Origin: JBARRO01 sp049644265 | GTDB lineage: Bacteria; Bacteroidota; Ignavibacteria; UBA10030 | NCBI GenBank assembly: GCA_049644265.1 | Contig: JBARRO010000040.1 | Location: 1-12,596 of the forward strand | Direction: 5' to 3' | Length of the DNA: 12,596 nt | Shown here: positions 7,133 through 12,596 of the stretch, piece by piece | Layout: every line of letters begins with the position of its first letter | Position numbering within the stretch: position 1 is the stretch's first letter | Position numbers and translations under genes: made by a program | The notes under the pieces: model-generated | What the model saw: only the letters and a program-made list of their open reading frames with translations | Database searches by the model: none | What the model was told of the DNA's origin: nothing

Positions 7133-9256
7133 TCATCGGTCCCGCACAACGTAGTACTTCCTGACGTATTCGGCCACCATTCTGTCAGTATTGAAGGCCG
7201 GAATAAGCGTCCGCATGGCATTGCGGATCCGACGTATCCAGCGACGCGGGATCCCATGCTCATCGCGGGTGTAGAATTCGGGAACAACATGAAGGGAGAG
7301 AACTTCGATGAGCTTCTCAAAGTCCCGCTCGTCCTGTTCTTCAAGATTGGATTCAGCCACGTCGCCGCCGATCGCCCAGCCATTGTCCCCCTGAAACCCT
7401 TCGCGCCACCAGCCGTCCATGATGCTGACATTCAGGCCTCCGTGAATTGTAATCTTCTGGCCGCTGGTGCCGCTGGCTTCGAGCGGTCGCCTCGGATTGT
7501 TCAGCCACACGTCGGCACCCGAAATCAAGTGGCGTGCGACGTTGATATCATAGTTCTCAACGAATACCACCTTGCCGTACAGATGCGGGTCGCGTGTGAT
7601 CTCGACAATCCGCTGGATGTATTTCTTTCCGTCGTTGTCGCGGGGATGAGCCTTCCCCGAAAATATGAACTGCACAGGCCGGTCCGGGTCCGTAAAGAGG
7701 GGGATGACTTGTTCGAGATGGCGGAAGACGAGCGGCGCGCGTTTGTAGGTCGCGAACCGGCGGGCAAATCCCACCGTGAGAACATCCGGCGAGAGGATGC
7801 GCATTGCGGGGAGGGGCCCGTTGCCCTGCATCCGGAGATTCTGATCGTGGAGCCGCCGGCGAACGAATTCGACAAGGTCGCGGCGCAGAACATACCGCAA
7901 TGCCCAGATCTCCTCGTCGCTCGCAAGGTCGTCGTTCTCGAGTTTTTTCCAAAACTCAGGCTCAAGGAGTTTTTCCGTCCAATCGAATCCGAGACGTTTG
8001 TTCCAAAATTCATGCGCATGTGCGGTTGCCCAGCCGGGTGTGTGAATCCCGTTTGTGACGTGGCCGATGGGTACGTCGTCCGTCGCTTTGCCGGGGAACA
8101 GTTCCTTCCACATCTCACGGCTTACATGACCGTGCAGTTCGCTGACCCCGTTGGCGGCCCGGGACATGCGGAGTGCCAATACGGTCATCGTGAATTGTTC
8201 GGAGCGGTCCTCCGGCTTGACCCTTCCGTAGGACATGAGCTCTTCGTGTGAGAGTCCCGATGCGCTCCAGAATTTTCCAAGCGAATGCTCCATCAGGTCC
8301 GAGGTGAACCGGTCATGGCCCGCCGGAACGGGTGTGTGTGTGGTAAACACGCAGCGCGACCGCACGCTCTTCTCGGCCTCAGCCCGGCTTTTCCCGGTAT
8401 TGAGTTCCTGGAGAAGCAGTTCGAGGGTCAGGAACGCTGAATGGCCTTCGTTAATGTGATAGACCGACGGTGTGATTCCCATCGATTGAAGGACCCGTGC
8501 ACCGCCGATCCCCAGGACAATTTCCTGTCCGATCCTTGTGTCGATATCTCCGCCGTACACGTATCCCGTAAGTCCTTGAAAGTGCTGTTCATTCTCGGGA
8601 AGGTTCGTATCCAACAAATAGAGGGTCACTCGGCCGACGCGGACAGCCCATGTCTGGAAGTAGACAACGCTGTGTCCGATCTCGACGGTGTTCAACAGGC
8701 GGCCGCCTTCGGCCTGGAGGACCAGCTCCAGAGGTAGCCGTTCCGGATCGTTGCTGGGATAAAGCTCCTGTTGCCATCCATCGGGGCCGATCCGCTGTTC
8801 GAAATATCCGTGACGATAGAACAGCCCCACTGCGACAAATGGAATTCCCAGGTCGCTGGCGGATCTTGTATGGTCTCCCGAGAGGATTCCCAATCCCCCC
8901 GAGTAGTTCGGCAACGATTCATGAAGACCGAATTCGGCGCTGAAGTATGCCACCGGATCCTTGAGGGAGGGTGCATGCTTTGCGGCCCAGGTAGAGGTTC
9001 TTTTCATGTACGAATCGAATTCTTCCAACACGAGTTCGACCTTTTCCGAAAAGTCGGGATCGTTGAGACGCGCCCGGAGTTCGACGGGAGAGACCTCCTT
9101 GAGGACTTCCATGCCGTTGTGGTTTGATCGCCGCCACGCGAGGGGGGAGAGTTTGTGAAAGATTTCCTGTGCCTCGGGGTTCCATGTCCACCAGAGGTTT
9201 CTTGCCATCGCGGAAAGGCGTTCGGCAAGCACAGCGGGGGAAGTGCGTTTTGTCAT
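7133..9256 (-). CDS. glgP: alpha-glucan (glycogen) phosphorylase, family GT35
   Basis: This cytoplasmic PLP enzyme releases glucose 1-phosphate from glycogen or maltodextrin using inorganic phosphate. With the start at 9256 the product is 707 residues and belongs to the short alpha-glucan phosphorylase type (Thermotoga-like), smaller than the roughly 800-residue E. coli or muscle enzymes. Near the N-terminus is ARNLWWTWNPEA, the family's opening signature. YSGGLGILSGDH and HINEGHSAF are conserved active-site segments. The PLP lysine is Lys601 in EASGTSGQKITIHGG, followed by the DGWWREG signature. The frame stays open to an ATG at 9376, but those extra 40 residues are Phe/Trp-rich, do not resemble the family, and cover the spacer after the upstream terminator. 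The ATG at 9256 gives the family-like N-terminus, although its Shine-Dalgarno is poor. It appears to be a single-gene unit; I found no convincing promoter in 9257-9370. Confidence 0.95.
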   Translation of the reverse strand: MTKRTSPAVLAERLSAMARNLWWTWNPEAQEIFHKLSPLAWRRSNHNGMEVLKEVSPVELRARLNDPDFSEKVELVLEEFDSYMKRTSTWAAKHAPSLKDPVAYFSAEFGLHESLPNYSGGLGILSGDHTRSASDLGIPFVAVGLFYRHGYFEQRIGPDGWQQELYPSNDPERLPLELVLQAEGGRLLNTVEIGHSVVYFQTWAVRVGRVTLYLLDTNLPENEQHFQGLTGYVYGGDIDTRIGQEIVLGIGGARVLQSMGITPSVYHINEGHSAFLTLELLLQELNTGKSRAEAEKSVRSRCVFTTHTPVPAGHDRFTSDLMEHSLGKFWSASGLSHEELMSYGRVKPEDRSEQFTMTVLALRMSRAANGVSELHGHVSREMWKELFPGKATDDVPIGHVTNGIHTPGWATAHAHEFWNKRLGFDWTEKLLEPEFWKKLENDDLASDEEIWALRYVLRRDLVEFVRRRLHDQNLRMQGNGPLPAMRILSPDVLTVGFARRFATYKRAPLVFRHLEQVIPLFTDPDRPVQFIFSGKAHPRDNDGKKYIQRIVEITRDPHLYGKVVFVENYDINVARHLISGADVWLNNPRRPLEASGTSGQKITIHGGLNVSIMDGWWREGFQGDNGWAIGGDVAESNLEEQDERDFEKLIEVLSLHVVPEFYTRDEHGIPRRWIRRIRNAMRTLIPAFNTDRMVAEYVRKYYVVRDR

Positions 9257-9370
9257 TCTGCCGGAGTTGGACAATCTAGAATTCGTTGTTTTGTCGCAGA
9301 CAGACCATAGGTTGCAAAAAAAATCCCAGAAATTCCAGAAAAACCGTGACGAATGATGAAAGGGGAAGGA

Positions 9371-9405
9371 AAACAAAAAGGCATCCTGCTGAAGCAGGAT
9401 GCCTT
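9371..9405 (-). terminator. intrinsic terminator after ahcY
   Basis: The inverted repeat AAGGCATCCTGCT / AGCAGGATGCCTT (arms 9378-9390 and 9393-9405) is perfect over 13 bp with GA between the arms, in practice a 12-bp stem with a 4-nt loop. On the minus strand it is followed by TTTTTGTTTT (9370-9379 region, overlapping the stem base). It begins 25 bp past the ahcY stop. This is a textbook rho-independent terminator that closes the nucleotidyltransferase-metK-ahcY unit and isolates glgP. No matching A-tract and U-tract pair favours the opposite direction. Confidence 0.93.
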
Positions 9406-9429
9406 CAAATCCTTGCTAAGGAAATCAGA

Positions 9430-10707
9430 TCAGGTTCCTGCCGAGTAGTCCTGCTGATACTTGATCTGTTCCTTCGTGAGTTTATCGATCTTGTATCCCA
9501 TCGTCTGAAGCTTCACACCTGCAATTTCCTGATCCTGTTCTGTCGAAATGTCGTAGACTTTGTTCTCGAGTCGCGTTCCTTTTCTGAACGATTCGGCCAG
9601 ACGAAGCTGGGACATGAACTGGTTGGCAAACGACATATCCATCACTTCGGAGGGGTGCCCTTCGGCGGCCGCGAGGTTCACCAGGCGACCCTGCGCAAGG
9701 ACGTAAATGCGACGTCCGTCTTTCAGCAGGTATTCCTCGTTGTCGGACCGAACGGTACGGACAGTCTTCTTTAGTTTTGCAAGATCATTCAGGTTGATTT
9801 CGCAATCATAATGGCCTGTATTGCAGACGATCGCTCCATCCTTCATCATCTTGAAATGGCGCTCGACGATAATATCCTTCACACCGGTGGCAGTGATGAA
9901 TATATCGCCGATGCGGGCGGCTTCGTCCATGGTCATCACCCGGAATCCCTCCAGCGTCGCCTTCAGGGCAGCTGTGGGTTTCACTTCGGTGATGATGACA
10001 TTGGAACCGAGACCCTTGGCGCGTGTGGCAACCCCACGGCCGCAATGGCCGAATCCCGCGACAACAACGTTCTTTCCGGCGAGCAGAACACTCGTGGCGC
10101 GCAAAATTCCGTCGAGCGTCGACTGTCCGGTGCCGTAGACGTTGTCAAAATCCCATTTTGTCTCAGCGTCATTGACAGCGATGACAGGGTATCTAAGAGC
10201 CCCGTCGTTTGCCATGGCGCGCAACCGATGGACGCCAGTTGTGGTTTCCTCGGTTCCGCCAATGACGTTCGGGATGAGTTCCTGATGCTTGTTGTGGACC
10301 GTAAAGATGAGGTCGGCGCCGTCATCGAGCGTGAGGTTCGGTTTTGCCTTCAGCGTTTCCTCGATGCACCAGTAGAACTCCTGCACGTTCATTCCGTGCC
10401 ATGCGAAGATCGACACTCCATCGGCCGCCAGCGCTGCCGCGACGTCATCCTGGGTGGAAAGCGGATTGCAGCCGCTCCAACTCACGTTCGCGCCCGCCTC
10501 GACAAATGTTTTGATGAGGACCGCCGTCTCCTTCGTGACATGCAGACAGCCCGCAATGGTGAAACCTTTGAAGGGCTTCGATTTCCGGTACTTTTCGCGA
10601 AGAGCCATCAGGACAGGCATGCGTGATTCCGCCCATTCGATTCGCATCGCCCCCGCTTTGGCCAGCGAGAGATCTTTGACTTTGTAGATTCCTTTTTTCT
10701 CGTTCAT
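9430..10707 (-). CDS. ahcY: adenosylhomocysteinase (S-adenosyl-L-homocysteine hydrolase)
   Basis: This cytoplasmic NAD-dependent enzyme splits S-adenosylhomocysteine into homocysteine and adenosine and so relieves product inhibition of methyltransferases. From ATG at 10707 the product is 425 residues. AGCLHVTKETAVLI carries the conserved His of the substrate site. NDAETKWDFDNVYGTGQST contains the Lys and Asp-Asn catalytic residues, and VVVAGFGHCGRG is the NAD-binding GxGxxG. The YGTGQST.DGI motif and the C-terminus ending QQDYSAGT resemble archaeal and Thermotoga enzymes; the eukaryote-type Lys...Tyr-Arg-Tyr tail is absent. Start choice: 10707 gives the family-like N-terminus (MNEKKGIYKVKDLSL) but has no Shine-Dalgarno. 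An in-frame ATG at 10791 overlaps the metK TGA as ATGA and has GAAGG upstream, adding 28 residues with no family resemblance. The frame even reaches 10836. It lies directly downstream of metK in the same unit. Confidence 0.95.
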   Translation of the reverse strand: MNEKKGIYKVKDLSLAKAGAMRIEWAESRMPVLMALREKYRKSKPFKGFTIAGCLHVTKETAVLIKTFVEAGANVSWSGCNPLSTQDDVAAALAADGVSIFAWHGMNVQEFYWCIEETLKAKPNLTLDDGADLIFTVHNKHQELIPNVIGGTEETTTGVHRLRAMANDGALRYPVIAVNDAETKWDFDNVYGTGQSTLDGILRATSVLLAGKNVVVAGFGHCGRGVATRAKGLGSNVIITEVKPTAALKATLEGFRVMTMDEAARIGDIFITATGVKDIIVERHFKMMKDGAIVCNTGHYDCEINLNDLAKLKKTVRTVRSDNEEYLLKDGRRIYVLAQGRLVNLAAAEGHPSEVMDMSFANQFMSQLRLAESFRKGTRLENKVYDISTEQDQEIAGVKLQTMGYKIDKLTKEQIKYQQDYSAGT

Positions 10708-10787
10708 AGGGATGAGTTGATTGGTCCTGTGATTGGTGATTGATTCTGTGCCTGCTATTGGCGATTTCCTGACAATTGTTGGGGCGT

Positions 10788-11927
10788 TCATCGTGCCGCC
10801 TTCTGGAATTTTTTCACGAGATCGGTTTTTTCCCACGTAAACTCTTTTTCATTTCTGCCGAAATGTCCATACGCAGCGGTTTTGCGATAAATGGGCCGAC
10901 GAAGGTCGAGACGTTTGATGATGCCCCGGGGTGTCATGTCCACTTCCTTGATGATGTCTGCGATCTTGTGGTCGGGAATCACTCCGGTTCCGTACGTCTG
11001 GACCATAATGGAGACTGGTTCGGCAACGCCGATCGCGTAGGCGACCTGGATCTGGCATTCCGTGGCCAACCCGGCGGCGACAATGTTCTTGGCGATGTGC
11101 CTGGCAGCGTACGCCGCGCTTCGATCCACTTTGGTTGGGTCTTTTCCGGAGAACGCGCCGCCGCCGTGTGGGGCGCGACCGCCGTACGTGTCGACGATGA
11201 TCTTTCTCCCGGTCAGGCCACTGTCACCGTGTGGGCCTCCGATTTCAAACCGGCCTGTCGGGTTCACATAATACGTGGTCTTGTTGTCCAGCATTTCTTT
11301 CCCGATAACATGCTTCACAATGTGTTCGATAACATCCTCTTTGATCCGCTTCTGCGTGACATCGGGATTGTGTTGGGTGGAGATGACCACCGAGTCGATC
11401 CGCACGGGCTTCTTTTCGTCGTATTCCACCGTCACCTGTGACTTTGCGTCCGGTCTGAGATACGGCATCAGTCCGTTTTGTTTTTTTCGCACTTCCGCAA
11501 GGCGCATGACGAGTTTGTGGGCATACATGATCGGCATGGGCATCAGCTCCGGTGTTTCCGTGCATGCGTAGCCAAACATCATTCCCTGATCACCGGCTCC
11601 CCCTGTGTCGACTCCCCGTGAGATGTCGGCAGACTGTGAATGGATTGCCGAAATCACGGAGCAGGAGTCCGCATCGAACCCGACGCCGGCCTTTGTATAA
11701 CCGATGGATCGGATGACGTCCCGCACGATGGCCTGAACTTCAATGTAGGCATTCGTGGTGATCTCGCCGCCCACGAGTGCCAGCCCGGTGGTGACAAAGC
11801 TCTCGCAGGCCACCCGCGACATGCTGTCTTTGCTGAGGATCGCATCGAGGATCGCGTCTGAAATCTGGTCACAAACCTTGTCCGGATGACCTTCGGATAC
11901 GGATTCTGAAGTAAAAAGGTATCTCAT
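10788..11927 (-). CDS. metK: S-adenosylmethionine synthetase (methionine adenosyltransferase)
   Basis: MetK makes S-adenosylmethionine from methionine and ATP in the cytoplasm, working as a dimer or tetramer with Mg2+ and K+. The 379-residue length agrees with the bacterial family (about 384 in E. coli). SEGHPDK (11-17) supplies the catalytic His14, Asp16 and Lys17. The first signature GAGDQGMMFGYA is in the N-terminal third, and the glycine-rich second signature GGGAFSGKDPTKVDRS is near residue 250. The ATG at 11927 gives the standard N-terminus MRYLFTSESVSEGHPDK; no Shine-Dalgarno is visible. The gap to the upstream gene is only 42 bp, too short for a SAM riboswitch, so expression probably comes from a promoter beyond the right edge. 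ahcY follows at once, which places both adenosyl steps of the methyl cycle in one unit. Confidence 0.97.
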   Translation of the reverse strand: MRYLFTSESVSEGHPDKVCDQISDAILDAILSKDSMSRVACESFVTTGLALVGGEITTNAYIEVQAIVRDVIRSIGYTKAGVGFDADSCSVISAIHSQSADISRGVDTGGAGDQGMMFGYACTETPELMPMPIMYAHKLVMRLAEVRKKQNGLMPYLRPDAKSQVTVEYDEKKPVRIDSVVISTQHNPDVTQKRIKEDVIEHIVKHVIGKEMLDNKTTYYVNPTGRFEIGGPHGDSGLTGRKIIVDTYGGRAPHGGGAFSGKDPTKVDRSAAYAARHIAKNIVAAGLATECQIQVAYAIGVAEPVSIMVQTYGTGVIPDHKIADIIKEVDMTPRGIIKRLDLRRPIYRKTAAYGHFGRNEKEFTWEKTDLVKKFQKAAR

Positions 11928-11969
11928 GGTCGAATTTGAACTGTTCCGTGAATGATGTGGGATGGGATG

Positions 11970-12596
11970 TTAATTGAATTCCAGCTCGGAAGAATCACCG
12001 ACGTTGATGCGCTTGTAGGTGCCTCGAACCACCGCATTACTGCCAACGATGGAGTCCTGCAGGAGTGCGTCGGTGACGCTCGCTCCTTCACTGATAATAG
12101 AGTTGCGGATGACCGAGTGTTCCACCCTCGCATCGTCCGCGACGGTCGCGAACGGCCCAATGACCGCATTCCTCACGGTCGCCTTCGGGGAGATAAACAC
12201 CGGCGGCAAAATGATGACGTCGTTCCGGGTCGCCGGTAGCGGCATTTTCTTCAACAGATACTGGTTTGTCGAGAGCAGTGTTTCCGGCTTCCCGCAGTCA
12301 TACCAACCGTCTATTTGGTAAGTTTTCATCTTTTCACCGCGGTCGAGCATCAGCTGGAGCGCATCGGTCAGCTGAAATTCCCCCTTCGTCCGTATGTTGC
12401 TCTTGATCATGTGTTTCAGGCTGTCGACAAGAACCTGGGGTTGCGTTATATAATAGAGGCCGACGATGGCAAGGTTGCTTAGCGGATTCTCCGGTTTTTC
12501 GACCAATCGGGAAATATAGCCGTCGACGGTTTCCGCCACGCCGAACCTCCGGGCGTCGTCAACAAGTTTGACTCCAAGCGTCGTGCAGTCCTGCCC
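11970..12596 (-). CDS. sugar-phosphate nucleotidyltransferase with left-handed beta-helix tail (5' end cut by window edge)
   Basis: This is the C-terminal 208 residues of an enzyme that couples an NTP to a sugar 1-phosphate, making a nucleotide-sugar for polysaccharide or cell-surface synthesis. The frame runs open to the window edge, so an apparent GTG at 12539 is internal. Visible landmarks are VDDARRFGVAE, then the LVEKPENPLSNLAIVGLYY segment that contacts the sugar nucleotide, then GEFQLTDAL, and then DGWYDCGKPETL with the metal-binding Asp of the family. The last 80 or so residues form hexapeptide-like repeats (for example ATVRNAVIGPFATVADDA), a left-handed beta-helix as in longer RmlA-type and GlmU-like proteins. 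The catalytic N-terminal GxGxRL-type motif would be beyond the edge. Substrate choice (glucose-1-phosphate thymidylyl-, uridylyl- or guanylyl-transfer) cannot be decided from this part. Its link to metK and ahcY is probably just shared transcription. Confidence 0.88.
   Translation of the reverse strand, partial: GQDCTTLGVKLVDDARRFGVAETVDGYISRLVEKPENPLSNLAIVGLYYITQPQVLVDSLKHMIKSNIRTKGEFQLTDALQLMLDRGEKMKTYQIDGWYDCGKPETLLSTNQYLLKKMPLPATRNDVIILPPVFISPKATVRNAVIGPFATVADDARVEHSVIRNSIISEGASVTDALLQDSIVGSNAVVRGTYKRINVGDSSELEFN

Noticed and set aside
7122..7135. A small inverted repeat ATGAC/GTCAT at the glgP stop as a terminator
   Set aside because: The stem is only 5 bp and no U-tract follows, so it would not stop transcription.
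6886..7164. A 92-codon plus-strand frame across the glgP-cyclase gap
   Set aside because: It runs against every other gene, overlaps the cyclase promoter and the glgP end, has no ribosome binding site, and resembles no known protein.
7256..8251. A 331-codon plus-strand open frame antisense to glgP
   Set aside because: It is a shadow of a well-supported phosphorylase gene, with no motif and no upstream signals.
9257..9376. A 40-residue N-terminal extension of the phosphorylase from the ATG at 9376
   Set aside because: The extension is unlike the family, is Phe/Trp-rich from T-rich spacer DNA, and starts inside the terminator stem region. The ATG at 9256 gives the expected N-terminus.
11928..11969. 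A SAM riboswitch ahead of metK
   Set aside because: The gap is only 42 bp, far too short for any known SAM aptamer, and shows no terminator hairpin.

Overview
The window is a compact, moderately GC-rich bacterial chromosome segment. All nine genes I can support lie on the minus strand, so it is described here from right to left, the direction of transcription. I see no mobile element, CRISPR array, rRNA, tRNA or recombination scar, and no gap without a gene exceeds 300 bases. Three things suggest a member of the Bacteroidota / Ignavibacteria / Chlorobi (FCB) group. One promoter fits the Bacteroidota -7 consensus (TAnnTTTG), Shine-Dalgarno sequences are mostly weak or absent, and the gene set includes an ExbB/TolQ-type channel, a cyclase with TolB-like and TPR domains, and a Leu/Phe/Val dehydrogenase. 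This is an inference from style and content, not a phylogeny.

Region 1 (12596 to about 9371): a sugar-phosphate nucleotidyltransferase, cut by the right edge, is followed after 42 bp by metK (S-adenosylmethionine synthetase) and then ahcY (S-adenosylhomocysteine hydrolase). MetK makes SAM and AhcY removes the SAH left after methylation, so together they are the two adenosyl steps of the activated methyl cycle. A strong intrinsic terminator 25 bp past ahcY ends this unit.

Region 2 (9256 to 7133): glgP, an alpha-glucan (glycogen) phosphorylase of family GT35, with the PLP-lysine motif intact.

Region 3 (7105 to 3844): a well-formed promoter just past the glgP stop and a leader of roughly 220 nt with a GC-rich hairpin precede a 994-residue membrane protein. 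It has a catalytically complete class III nucleotide cyclase, TPR-like repeats and coiled coil, one membrane span, a TolB/FlgO-like domain, and a second set of TPRs. This is the most interesting gene here.

Region 4 (3667 to 814): Leu/Phe/Val dehydrogenase, nusB and a UMF1/Atg22-like MFS transporter are tightly packed (5 bp gap, then an ATGA overlap) and look like one operon.

Region 5 (795 to 1): a possible promoter, then a MotA/TolQ/ExbB proton channel gene that runs off the left edge.

Most of the window is housekeeping and metabolism. I found no clearly new multi-gene system. The items worth a second look are the cyclase architecture with its leader, and the archaeal/Thermotoga-like form of AhcY.
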